From positions 1 to 64,000 of the forward strand of contig OMVJ01000016.1 of NCBI GenBank assembly GCA_900314495.1: DNA of 64,000 nucleotides. The letters are read 5' to 3'. The notes below the pieces were generated by a model that saw only the letters and a list, made by a program, of their open reading frames with translations, was not told the DNA's origin and did no database searches. The position numbers and the translations under genes are program-made. This stretch comes from an uncultured Olsenella sp. GTDB taxonomy: Bacteria; Actinomycetota; Coriobacteriia; Coriobacteriales; Atopobiaceae. Of the stretch, positions 35,045-43,567 are shown piece after piece. Each line of letters begins with the position of its first letter. The stretch's first letter is position 1.

Positions 35045-35635
35045 CTAGTCTGCAAGCGCCTTGGTGACGGGCTTGTAGATGAGGGCGGTCACGACGCAGT
35101 TGACTGCAATCTTGATGATGTTGAAGGGCAGCAGGGCGGGCACGATGAGCGCGACCACGGCCTCCACGGGCATGCCGGCGAAGAAGGGGGTCACGACCAG
35201 GTTGCCCACGATGCAGGCCGCCAGGCACACGACGGCACCAACGACCATGCCGATGACGGCGCCCTTGAAGGTGGTGTTGCGCTTGTAGATGAGGGAGGCG
35301 GGCATGACCAGGCTGAACGTGGCGAGCACGGCCATGATGACGCCGTAGACGCCGGTTGCCGTGGCGAAGTGCACGCAGTAGGGCAGGATGGAGACGATGG
35401 CGCCCACCGCCGGGCCAAACGCGAAGCCCGCGACCAGGGCGATGATGCCGGACGGGTCGTACTTCAGCCACTCCACACCGGGGAGGAGCGGGAACTCCAG
35501 GAACAGCGTGCAGATTGCTGCCAGCGCGCAGAAAAGCGCGGTGACGGCGATGCGCTTGGTGGTCCACGTGCCGCCCTGAGCGGTGGTGGAGTGGGTGTCG
35601 TGCCTGTTGATGCTGGTGCTGGAAGCGTTTGCCAT
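35045..35635 (-). CDS. ribU: Riboflavin ECF transporter S component RibU
   Basis: Membrane substrate-binding subunit of 196 residues. After a Ser/Thr-rich cytoplasmic N-terminus it has about six membrane helices. LEFPLLPGVEWLKYDPSGI and the following ALVAGFAFGP match the RibU pattern (Pro-rich loop and Asp preceding the helix). Riboflavin specificity is strongly supported by the FMN riboswitch directly upstream. CGGAG precedes the ATG. First gene of a ribU-ecfA-ecfT operon. Confidence 0.92.
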   Translation of the reverse strand: MANASSTSINRHDTHSTTAQGGTWTTKRIAVTALFCALAAICTLFLEFPLLPGVEWLKYDPSGIIALVAGFAFGPAVGAIVSILPYCVHFATATGVYGVIMAVLATFSLVMPASLIYKRNTTFKGAVIGMVVGAVVCLAACIVGNLVVTPFFAGMPVEAVVALIVPALLPFNIIKIAVNCVVTALIYKPVTKALAD

Positions 35636-35647
35636 GGCGGCATCTCC

Positions 35648-35815
35648 GTTTCTTCCATCCGGACTGTAACCGTTGGTCCCGGAATCTCACCGGGTCAGCC
35701 GCTCTTTTCTGCGCGGGTCGCGGACTCCGAGCGTGGCCGTGCGCAGCGTCGCAACGCCGCGGCAGGAATGCCATCTCGATACCGCCAGTGGGGAATTGCA
35801 CCCCGCCCTGAAACT
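35648..35815 (-). promoter_or_regulatory. FMN riboswitch (RFN element)
   Basis: On the minus strand the conserved RFN blocks appear in order: GGGCGGGGTGCAATTCCCCA, then CTGGCGGTA, a variable stem, GACCCGGTGAGATTCCGGGA and ACGGTTACAGTCCGGATGG. It ends about 15 bases before ribU. FMN binding represses the operon, most likely by blocking translation initiation because no terminator follows. Confidence 0.95.
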
Positions 35816-35959
35816 GTCGCGGGCTAGCGTAGCACGGTGCGGGGTGGCGTGCAACCTGCATTGCTGACTGGCGTGCCGGTGTAGTGCGGTTGGGCTCGGC
35901 GCTTCTCTGCTACCCTTTGGTGACCCTGACCGTCCTGTTTGTATCCCTTTGGAGGCCCC

Positions 35960-36667
35960 GTGATTCGCGCAGTTCTTCTGGACATAGACGACACGCTGCT
36001 CAGCTTCCAGGGCTGCGTGCGCCAGACCATGCGCGAGGGCTTCCCGCTCTTTGGCCTGCCGGCGTACACGGAGGACATGCTGCCGGTGTTTGACCAGGTG
36101 AGCGGCGGTCTGTGGCGGCAGATCGAACTGGGGCAAATCACGCTGCCGGAGCTGGAGCAGGTGCGCTGGAGCCGCGTGTTCGCCGCGCTGGGGTTCAAGA
36201 GCAAAGACTCGCAGCTTGGCCTGCGCTTTGAAGAGTACTTCCGCAAGCAGCTGTACGTCAGTGCCATCCCCGTGCCAGGTGCGGGGGAGCTTCTCGCGTA
36301 CCTTGCCCCGCGCTACGTGCTGTGTGCCGCAAGCAACGGGCCCAGTGGCCAGCAGATGAACCGCCTGCGCGTTGCCGGCATGCTGCCCAGCTTCGCGCAC
36401 GTGTTCATCAGCGAAGACATTGGCGCGCAGAAGCCGAGCCGGGAATTCTTTGATGCGTGCTTCTCTGAGTTGCGCGCAAGCGACTGCCCGGGGCTGGCCC
36501 CCGCAGAGGTCATGGTGGTGGGCGATTCCCTGACTTCAGACATGGCGGGCGGCGCAGCGTACGGCATGCGTACCTGCTGGTACCACCCCGCGCCCGCCGA
36601 CGGCGAGCGCCCCGCTGGCGTGGACCACGTGGTCGCGTCGCTCAGGGATGTGGAGCGCGTGCTGTAG
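35960..36667 (+). CDS. HAD-family hydrolase (YjjG-like)
   Basis: A 235-residue phosphatase with motif I DIDDTLL (Asp nucleophile at residue 8), motif II AASNGP near 115, a Lys in QKPSREFF, and motif IV VVGDSLTSDMAGG. YjjG-like HADs dephosphorylate nucleotides. GTG 35960 has GGAGG upstream; the TTG at 35939 is weaker. Diverges from the riboswitch operon and precedes murB. Confidence 0.87.
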   Translation: MIRAVLLDIDDTLLSFQGCVRQTMREGFPLFGLPAYTEDMLPVFDQVSGGLWRQIELGQITLPELEQVRWSRVFAALGFKSKDSQLGLRFEEYFRKQLYVSAIPVPGAGELLAYLAPRYVLCAASNGPSGQQMNRLRVAGMLPSFAHVFISEDIGAQKPSREFFDACFSELRASDCPGLAPAEVMVVGDSLTSDMAGGAAYGMRTCWYHPAPADGERPAGVDHVVASLRDVERVL

Positions 36668-36700
36668 GCTCGCGCGCATGTCCTGTGTGCGATAAACTCA

Positions 36701-36730
36701 ATGGTTGGCTTTGGTTGGCTTTAGTTGGCT
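36701..36730 (+). repeat. Three 10-bp tandem units before murB
   Basis: atGGTTGGCT, TTGGTTGGCT and TTAGTTGGCT form a short in-register array 35 bases upstream of murB. It includes TTGGCT, which resembles this genome's -35 hexamer. It may vary in copy number. Confidence 0.6.
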
Positions 36731-36764
36731 GGCGTTAGCGTCGGCGTCGCGGAGGAGGAGCAAC

Positions 36765-37694
36765 ATGCCGGAGACCGAGAAGACCTTTGACCCGCAGCTG
36801 CTGCGGATGCGCCTCGTTGCCACGCTTGGCGCCGAGAACGTGCTAACGAACGAGCCCATGAGCGCTCATACCACCTTTGGGTGCGGTGGTCCCGCGGATC
36901 TGTACGTGATTCCGCACACGGCAGACGAAGTGCGCGCCTGCGTGGAGCGCTGCCGTGAGTCCGGGGCTCCCTACTTCTTGCTCGGTTGCGGCTCTGACCT
37001 GCTGGTCTCTGACGCCGGCTACCGCGGCGTGATCATCGCCATCGCCGACGGCCTGCGCGGCATGAGTGCGGACGGCACGCGCCTGACCTTCGCCGCGGGT
37101 GTCACCCTCAAGGACGCGACGGCCAAGGCCTGCGAGCTGGGCCTGACCGGCTTCGAGTTCGCGTGCGGCATCCCCGGCAGCATCGGCGGCGCCTGCTTCA
37201 TGAACGCCGGCGCCTACGACGGCCAGATGGCCGACGTGCTGGAGTCCGTGGAGGTCATCATGCCGGACGGCGAGTACGCGACCATTCCCGCAAGCGAGCT
37301 CGCTCTTGGCTACCGAACCAGCCGCGTTCGCACGGACGGGCTGGTGGTGCTTTCGGCCACGGTGGCGTTGGCCCCGGGCGACCCCGTGCAGATCCAGGCC
37401 AAGATGGACGACCTCAACGCTCGCCGCGCGGAGAAGCAACCGCTGGAATACGGCAGCGCCGGCTCCACCTTCAAGCGTCCCACCGGCTACTTCGTGGGCA
37501 AGCTGGTTACGGACGCCGGGCTCAAGGGCTACCGGGTGGGCAACGCGGCAGTCTCCACCAAGCACGGCGGCTTCGTGGTCAACCTGGGCGGTGCCACCGC
37601 GGCGGACGTCCATGCCGTGATCGAGCACGTGCAGGCCGAGGTCAAGCGTCTGTACGGCGTGGACTTGGAGCCGGAGGTCCGCTTCCTGGGGTAG
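36765..37694 (+). CDS. murB: UDP-N-acetylenolpyruvoylglucosamine reductase
   Basis: FAD- and NADPH-dependent reduction of UDP-GlcNAc enolpyruvate to UDP-MurNAc in peptidoglycan synthesis. 309 residues with the FAD-binding signatures TTFGCGGPADL, LLGCGSDLLVSD, GIPGSIGGACFMNAG, the YRTSR region and the catalytic Ser/Glu in YGSAGSTFKRP near 235 and the EPEVRFLG end. Lacks a C-terminal extra motif, the type II form. Strong GGAGGAGGAG precedes ATG 36765. Confidence 0.95.
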   Translation: MPETEKTFDPQLLRMRLVATLGAENVLTNEPMSAHTTFGCGGPADLYVIPHTADEVRACVERCRESGAPYFLLGCGSDLLVSDAGYRGVIIAIADGLRGMSADGTRLTFAAGVTLKDATAKACELGLTGFEFACGIPGSIGGACFMNAGAYDGQMADVLESVEVIMPDGEYATIPASELALGYRTSRVRTDGLVVLSATVALAPGDPVQIQAKMDDLNARRAEKQPLEYGSAGSTFKRPTGYFVGKLVTDAGLKGYRVGNAAVSTKHGGFVVNLGGATAADVHAVIEHVQAEVKRLYGVDLEPEVRFLG

Positions 37695-37851
37695 CTCCGC
37701 GCGTATGTGATACCTGCGTGGTCCGTCCCGCCGACATTGTGCGCCGACTGCCAACCGGCCCCTCCAGAACCGTAATTTCCGCGTTATGGTTGCGTTAGGA
37801 CGCCGTGTAGGGCGTGAGGTGCACCAAGCGAGGGTCAGGGGGGAGGCCGCG

Positions 37852-38892
37852 ATGTGGCACAAGAGCAAGTCATCGGGCGCTGCGGCGAAGCCCCGGAGCG
37901 GCGCGCCGGCAGCTACGGACCCGGCGCCGGCTGCCGGGCCCACGCTGGCAGCTACGGGCCCCGCCCCAGCCGCTGAGCCCGCCCCCATCCAGGGCATGCC
38001 CATACCGACCAAGCTGCGTGGTCCGGTGGACTTTGGCTTCCGTGTCTTCATGAAGTGTACGCAGGAGAAGGTCGGCGCATGCGCGGCGCAGATTGGCTTC
38101 TTCACGCTCATGTCCGCCTTCCCCTTCGTCATCCTGTTCATGCAGCTCATCCGCATTGCCCCGGTGAGCCAGGAGAGCATCCTCTTCCTGGTGGACAGCA
38201 CGTTCCCGAGCTACATCCTCACCACAGTGCACGGCATTCTTCAGGAGGTGTATTCCACGTCCTTCGGCCTGGTGCCGCTGACCATCATCACCATGCTTTG
38301 GACCACCTCAAAGGTCATGCATGCCATGGCCGCCGGCCTGGATGCGCTTTGCACCACGGAGCGGCCGCGCAACTGGTTCGTGGTGCGCGGGTGGTCGCTC
38401 TTGTGCACCCTCCTGCTGGCCTTCGTTCTGGTGCTGATTGCGGGCACCGTGGTTGTGTGGCGGCCGTTCAGGACCCTGTTGATTCGCTACCGCCCGCCGG
38501 GAGTCTCGCTCTCTGGCTACTCCAACTTCACGCGCAGCATCTACACCATAGTGGTCGGGACGCTGGCGCTGACCGTCCTGTACAAGGTGCTGCCCCGCCG
38601 CCACCTGCGCTTCACCGACCAGCTGCCCGGTGCCTTCCTGGGCATGCTGGGCGTGTACTTCTTCTCGATCTTCGTGGCCGTGTACGTGGACAAGTTCAAC
38701 GGCTTCTCCGCCTATGGCAGCCTGACCATCCTGACGCTCATCATGTTTTGGCTGTACTTCAGCTCGTACATCGTGATGATTGGCGCTGCCGTCAACGAGG
38801 TCATGCGGGAAGACCGGCTGGCAGCGGCGGCGCGCGCCGAGGAGGCCTGCCCGGCGCCGGCGCATCAGGAGGCCGAGTCGCCTGGGTTGTAG
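37852..38892 (+). CDS. YihY/BrkB-family membrane protein
   Basis: 346 residues. After a Pro/Ala-rich cytoplasmic N-terminus (about 55 residues), six membrane segments with the family's AAQIGFFTLMSAFPFVILF start and the conserved LPRRHLRFTDQLPGAFLG motif. Family once called ribonuclease BN in error; now regarded as integral membrane protein of unclear role, perhaps transport. GGGGGAGG precedes ATG 37852; the longer frame has no site. The stop overlaps the convergent binding-protein gene by 28 bp. Confidence 0.87.
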   Translation: MWHKSKSSGAAAKPRSGAPAATDPAPAAGPTLAATGPAPAAEPAPIQGMPIPTKLRGPVDFGFRVFMKCTQEKVGACAAQIGFFTLMSAFPFVILFMQLIRIAPVSQESILFLVDSTFPSYILTTVHGILQEVYSTSFGLVPLTIITMLWTTSKVMHAMAAGLDALCTTERPRNWFVVRGWSLLCTLLLAFVLVLIAGTVVVWRPFRTLLIRYRPPGVSLSGYSNFTRSIYTIVVGTLALTVLYKVLPRRHLRFTDQLPGAFLGMLGVYFFSIFVAVYVDKFNGFSAYGSLTILTLIMFWLYFSSYIVMIGAAVNEVMREDRLAAAARAEEACPAPAHQEAESPGL

Positions 38893-40025
38893 ATGGAGTA
38901 GGGAATGTACACCTTGCGCTGCAGGTGGTTGACGTTGTCGCGCGCGTAGTCGTCAAGGCCCTCCAGCAAGTCGTGGCCGTCGCGTGCGTTCTGGACCATG
39001 GAGCATACGCAGCCGGCCATACCCGCCGCGTCCTGGGCCACCGTCCCCGTCATGACCCCCTGGGCAATGAGCTGGCGGCCGGCATCCGTCGCGTCGACGC
39101 CGAAGACGGGGATGGTGGGGGAGTTGGGTTCGCCGGTGTTGTAGCCGTGGGCCTGCAAGGCGGAGATTGCGCCTCCGGCCATGGCGTCGCTGTTGGCAAT
39201 GACGAGCTCGATCATGTTGTCGTTCTCGTCGTTGTAGTGGATGAGGTCGTTCTCCATGTAGTCCTTCACGGAGCTCGCGGACCACGAGCCCGTGAGGTCC
39301 AGCTGGAACTTGTCAATGCTGTCGGGCTCAAAATAGGCCAGGTCTGGGTAGCCGTTGGCTTCAAGGATGGTGTTCGCGTCGTCCACGGAGTACAGGGTGC
39401 GGTAGATGGCCTCTGGGTTGGAGGCCTGGCCCTTGAACAGCACGTAGGAGATGCTGCCGTCGCGGTTGAGGTCGCACTCGTGGAAGTGCTGCGCAATGTA
39501 GGTGCCGATCATCTGCCCCTGCAGGTGGCTCGCCTCCGCGGGGTCCGTGCCAACGAAGGCGACGTCGTCGTAGTAGTCCAGGATGGCGCCCTCGTCGCCC
39601 ACTCCCTCGACGGGGCGGTTGAAGAAGACCACCGGTATCTTGGCACCGAGCGCCTTGCGGCAGATGGCATCGGATATCTCGGCGTTTCCGCTGGTCACAA
39701 TGTTGACCACAAGCACGCTGGCCCCCGCCTGAATGGCCTGGTCAATCTGCGTGTCCTGGGTGCTCTGGTTGTTGCCGGAGTCGTACTCATGGTAGGGAAC
39801 GCCGGCGGCGGCCAGGTCGGCCGAAAGCGCCTCGCGCACGGACCCAATGTAGGAGTCCTCGTAGCTGTAGTAGAAGACCGCGGCGTTGAAGGGCACGTCC
39901 GACGTGCGCGTTTGCGAGATGATGCTGGTGGGCAAGTAGGAGCAACCTGCCAGCGCGAGCGCCGAGCCAGAGGAGAGAATGGCCGAAACTGCGGCGCGAC
40001 GTGTGATGCAACGTTCGTCTCCCAT
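38865..40025 (-). CDS. Galactose-type sugar-binding lipoprotein (MglB-like), orphan
   Basis: Periplasmic-binding-protein fold (LacI/RbsB type), 386 residues. Signal peptide ends in LALAGC (lipobox, Cys 28), so it is membrane-tethered. Conserved patterns: FFNRPVEG, GTDPAEASHLQGQM, IELVIANSDAMAGGAISAL, VFGVDATDAGRQLI and VMTGTVAQDA. Close in pattern to the glucose/galactose binding protein MglB, including the Asp-rich region DLNRDGSISY that binds calcium. No permease or ATPase is nearby, so it may feed a distant transporter or act as a chemosensor. AAGGAGG precedes ATG 40025. Confidence 0.85.
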   Translation of the reverse strand: MGDERCITRRAAVSAILSSGSALALAGCSYLPTSIISQTRTSDVPFNAAVFYYSYEDSYIGSVREALSADLAAAGVPYHEYDSGNNQSTQDTQIDQAIQAGASVLVVNIVTSGNAEISDAICRKALGAKIPVVFFNRPVEGVGDEGAILDYYDDVAFVGTDPAEASHLQGQMIGTYIAQHFHECDLNRDGSISYVLFKGQASNPEAIYRTLYSVDDANTILEANGYPDLAYFEPDSIDKFQLDLTGSWSASSVKDYMENDLIHYNDENDNMIELVIANSDAMAGGAISALQAHGYNTGEPNSPTIPVFGVDATDAGRQLIAQGVMTGTVAQDAAGMAGCVCSMVQNARDGHDLLEGLDDYARDNVNHLQRKVYIPYSIYNPGDSAS

Positions 40026-40170
40026 GCCCCAAACCTCCTTTGGCCGAGATTTTGCCGTAGAGCTCAGTATGGCACAGGGTCGGGCGACCCCCGCAGCCAT
40101 CCCCGCCAGCGGTTTTCTTGGCACCGACGGGGCAGAGATGGCTTCCGGAAGAACTCAGCTACTCGGAGGG

Positions 40171-40260
40171 CTCGAAAAACTTGACAAGAATGAGGCATCG
40201 CGATTCTTGCGAACTGGGGTTTTACAAACTGGATGCCTCATATGTGTCAAGTTTTTCGAG
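40171..40260. repeat. 90-bp long inverted repeat before phosphoketolase
   Basis: Arms CTCGAAAAACTTGACA (40171) and its exact complement (40245-40260), then equal 5-base internal loops, then GAGGCATC/GATGCCTC. The apical part is 32 bases. A MITE-like or structural RNA element. The rest of the 494-base gap 40026-40519 shows no gene or clear promoter. Confidence 0.8.
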
Positions 40261-40519
40261 ACCCCAAAGTAGTGGAAGGCGGGCGTCTGCCATTTTTGTC
40301 AAGACAAGCGCCTCGATGACACTCCTTGTCGCGCCAGGGGTATCTGGGCGGGCGAATTCAGTAAAGAGCTCAACGTATTTAGTAAATGCCAGGGCTTACC
40401 GTCTTGTTGCATTAATGCGGGCCTTCAACTCCTAGACTTCCAATCAGAAGCAGGTCAGAGGTGGTAATAAAGATTCAGTGGGCTCGCTGAGGCGGGCCTC
40501 CAAACAGAAGGAGAACCCA

Positions 40520-43042
40520 ATGGCAGAGCAGTTTGGCACCCCTTGGAAGAAGCTCAACGCGGCAGTTCCGATGGAGGAGATTCGCTGGGTGGACCGCTAC
40601 TGGCGCGCTGCGAACTATCTTTCCGTGGGCCAGATCTACCTGCGCAGCAACCCGCTCATGCGGGAGGACGGGTTTGCCGCCAACGGCCAGGGCTTCTCGC
40701 GCGAGGACGTGAAGCACCGCCTGGTGGGCCACTGGGGAACCACGCCCGGCGTGAACTTCCTGTTTGGGCACGTCAACCGACTCATCCACGACCACAACCA
40801 GAGTACCGTCTTCCTTATGGGCCCCGGCCACGGCGGACCGGCCGGCACGGCGCAGTCTCTGCTGGACGGCACGTACAGGGAGGTGCGGCCGGACATCACG
40901 GACGACGAGGCGGGCCTGCAGAAGTTCTTCCGCCAGTTCTCGTATCCCGGCGGCATCCCCAGCCACTACGCGCCGGAGACCCCGGGCTCCATTCACGAGG
41001 GCGGCGAGCTGGGTTACGTGCTCAGCCACGCCTACGGTGCCGTGTTGGACAACCCCAGTCTGCTGGCAGTGGCCGTTGTGGGCGACGGCGAGGCGGAGAC
41101 CGGCCCGCTTGCAACCAGCTGGCAGACCAACAAGTTCATGGACCCCCTGACGGACGGCATTGTGCTGCCAATCTTGCACCTGAATGGCTACAAGATTGCC
41201 AACCCCACCATCCTGAGCCGCATCTCGGACGGCGAGCGCGACGAGTTCTTCCGCGGCATGGGCTACCACCCCTACAACTTCGTGGCGGGCTTCGACGACG
41301 AGGACTTCCTCTCCATCCACAGCCGGTTTGCCGCGCTGCTGGAGGCGGTTTTTGACGAGATTTGCAGTATCAAGGCCCGCGCGGCCGCGGGCGAGGCGTC
41401 GCGGCCCTTCTACCCCATGATCATCTTCCGCACGCCCAAGGGCTGGACCTGCCCCAAGCAGATTGACGGAAAGAAGACCGAGGGCAGCTGGCGCGCCCAC
41501 CAGGTGCCGCTGGCCTCCGCGCGCGACACCGAGGCCCACTTCCAGGTGCTGAGGGGTTGGCTGCAGAGCTACCGGCCGGAGGAGCTGTTTGACGAGCGCG
41601 GCGCCATTCGCCCGGAGGTAACGGAGTTCATGCCCGCCGGCGAGCTTCGCCTGGGTGCCAACCCCAACGCCAACGGTGGCAAGCTGCTGCGCGCGCTCGA
41701 CCTGCCCCGCTTTGAGGACTACGCCATCGACCTGACCCAGGCGGGCCGTGGCTCTGGCGCCACGGAGGCCACGCGCGTGCTGGGCGAGTACACGGCCGCG
41801 CTCATAAACCGCAACCGTCGGGATTTCCGCATCTTCGGCCCGGACGAGACCGCCTCCAACCGCCTGCAGCCCTCCTACCAGGTGACGGACAAGCAGTGGT
41901 TCGGCGAGAGCCCCTACGACGACCCCGCCAACGACGAGCACCTGGCGCCCGTGGGCAACGTCATAGAGCAGCTGTCTGAGCACCAGTGCGAGGGCCTGCT
42001 GGAGGGCTACCTGCTGACCGGCCGCCACGGCCTGTGGTCCAGCTACGAGAGCTTCGTGCACATCGTGGACTCCATGGTGAACCAGCACGCCAAGTGGCTT
42101 GAGGCCACGGTGCGCCACATCCCGTGGCGTGCGCCCATCGCCGGCCTGAACATGCTGCTTTCCAGCCACGTGTGGAGGCAGGACCACAACGGCTTCTCCC
42201 ACCAGGACCCCGGCTTCGTGGACGTGCTGCTGAACAAGTGCTTCAACAACGACCACGTGGTGAACATCTATTATCCGGCGGACGCCAACTTGCTGCTGGC
42301 CACGGCCGAGCGCTGCTACCAGTCCACCAACTGCATCAACGCCATCTTTGCCGGCAAACAGCCCATGCCCACCTGGCTGAACTTGCAGGAGGCTCGCGCG
42401 GAGCTGGCGGCTGGCGCGGCCGAGTGGAAGTGGGCCTCCAACACGGCCGAGGGCGAGGAGCCGGACATTGTGCTCGCGAGCTGCGGAGACATTCCCACGC
42501 AGGAGGCGCTGGCTGCGCTGGAGCTGCTGGATGCGCTTGGCGTGAAGGTGCGCTTCGTGAACGTGCTGGAGCTGCTGGCCATTCAGAACAGCGCGGAGAA
42601 CGACCGTGCCCTCAGCGACGAGGCCTTCGAGCAGCTGTTTACCGCCAACAAGCCTGTGCTGTTTGCCTTCCACGCCTATCCGGGTACCATCCACCGGCTG
42701 ATTTGGGCGCGTCCCAACCACGACAGCTTCCGCGTGCACGGCTACCAGGAGCAGGGCTCCACGACCACGCCGTACGACATGCTGCGCCTGAACAGCATGG
42801 ACCGCTGGGCGCTGGCGTCGGACGCCCTGCGCATGCTGGACGAGCGCGCGGCTGCCACTGGCGGCCAGGCGCGCTGGGCTGGGCAAATTGCCGAGTGGAC
42901 GCAGTTCCGCGAGGATGCCTTCCAGTTTGCGGTTGACAACGGCTACGATCACCCGGCCTTTACCGACTGGAAGTGGCACGAGGCCAAGGATGCCGGCGAG
43001 GCCATCAGCGCGACCAAGATGACCGCGGGCGACAACGAATAA
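40520..43042 (+). CDS. xfp: Xylulose-5-phosphate/fructose-6-phosphate phosphoketolase
   Basis: TPP enzyme cleaving xylulose-5-P (and often fructose-6-P) with phosphate to acetyl phosphate plus GAP or erythrose-4-P. 840 residues. N-terminal [34 protein letters not shown] site GDGEAETGP...TNKFMDP and HLNGYKI; C-terminal [12 protein letters not shown] and FHAYPGT. All key family residues seen are intact. AGAAGGAG precedes ATG 40520. Monocistronic. Points to a phosphoketolase route for pentoses or hexoses, giving acetate or ATP. Confidence 0.95.
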   Translation: MAEQFGTPWKKLNAAVPMEEIRWVDRYWRAANYLSVGQIYLRSNPLMREDGFAANGQGFSREDVKHRLVGHWGTTPGVNFLFGHVNRLIHDHNQSTVFLMGPGHGGPAGTAQSLLDGTYREVRPDITDDEAGLQKFFRQFSYPGGIPSHYAPETPGSIHEGGELGYVLSHAYGAVLDNPSLLAVAVVGDGEAETGPLATSWQTNKFMDPLTDGIVLPILHLNGYKIANPTILSRISDGERDEFFRGMGYHPYNFVAGFDDEDFLSIHSRFAALLEAVFDEICSIKARAAAGEASRPFYPMIIFRTPKGWTCPKQIDGKKTEGSWRAHQVPLASARDTEAHFQVLRGWLQSYRPEELFDERGAIRPEVTEFMPAGELRLGANPNANGGKLLRALDLPRFEDYAIDLTQAGRGSGATEATRVLGEYTAALINRNRRDFRIFGPDETASNRLQPSYQVTDKQWFGESPYDDPANDEHLAPVGNVIEQLSEHQCEGLLEGYLLTGRHGLWSSYESFVHIVDSMVNQHAKWLEATVRHIPWRAPIAGLNMLLSSHVWRQDHNGFSHQDPGFVDVLLNKCFNNDHVVNIYYPADANLLLATAERCYQSTNCINAIFAGKQPMPTWLNLQEARAELAAGAAEWKWASNTAEGEEPDIVLASCGDIPTQEALAALELLDALGVKVRFVNVLELLAIQNSAENDRALSDEAFEQLFTANKPVLFAFHAYPGTIHRLIWARPNHDSFRVHGYQEQGSTTTPYDMLRLNSMDRWALASDALRMLDERAAATGGQARWAGQIAEWTQFREDAFQFAVDNGYDHPAFTDWKWHEAKDAGEAISATKMTAGDNE

Positions 43043-43104
43043 CGCGGGTTGCGCGACCTGAGGACCGCTTCTTGCGCGGCGAGTGTGGCTATCGATAACG
43101 GGTT

Positions 43105-43131
43105 GCGGGGCTCCTACTTGAGGAGCCCCGC
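43105..43131 (+). terminator. Hairpin after phosphoketolase
   Basis: GCGGGGCTCCT and its exact complement with a 5-base loop: an 11-bp stem, 63 bases past the stop. The downstream tract is AAAGTTG, so termination depends on the stem. Confidence 0.7.
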
Positions 43132-43243
43132 AAAGTTGTACACCTTTACTGTGTTTGTCGTACTTTATTGGCAAATCTTTGATATGCCAACTGCGGAAAC
43201 GCAGGCCTCTCGAATGAGTCCTCGGGTTCAGGTGTACAACTTT
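43132..43243. repeat. 112-bp inverted-repeat element with TGTACA-type ends
   Basis: AAAGTTGTACACCT (43132) and the perfect complement ending at 43243, with an inner TTGGCA/TGCCAA pair. Ends recall GTGTACAAGTTTT at 1762 and the arms of the 40.2 kb repeat. The gap 43043-43567 also has a short TCGCTAT/ATAGCGA hairpin and no gene. Confidence 0.75.
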
Positions 43244-43567
43244 TGAGGGTTGGTCTGGTATCGCTTTGCCAGGGGTCCTGCTGGTGTGAATCTGGAAGGA
43301 TTTCGCTATCGGTTTTATCAATAGCGACTACAATTCTGACCCGCCGAGAGGCTACATTTGTCATTTGCGCCGAGCATTGGCCCTGGGTATTCGCGCCTCA
43401 CGCAAGAAGTGGATGGCAACAGCCCCCACGAGCCCTATACGCAAAGGGGCATTTTGTTCCCACTTGTCGTATGCTCTAGCAGATGCCGTTGATTTGGCAT
43501 GTTGTTGGCGTGCGGCTGGCGGCGAACTTGCACCCAGCTGCTTTCCACTGTTGCGTGAGAGGAATCC

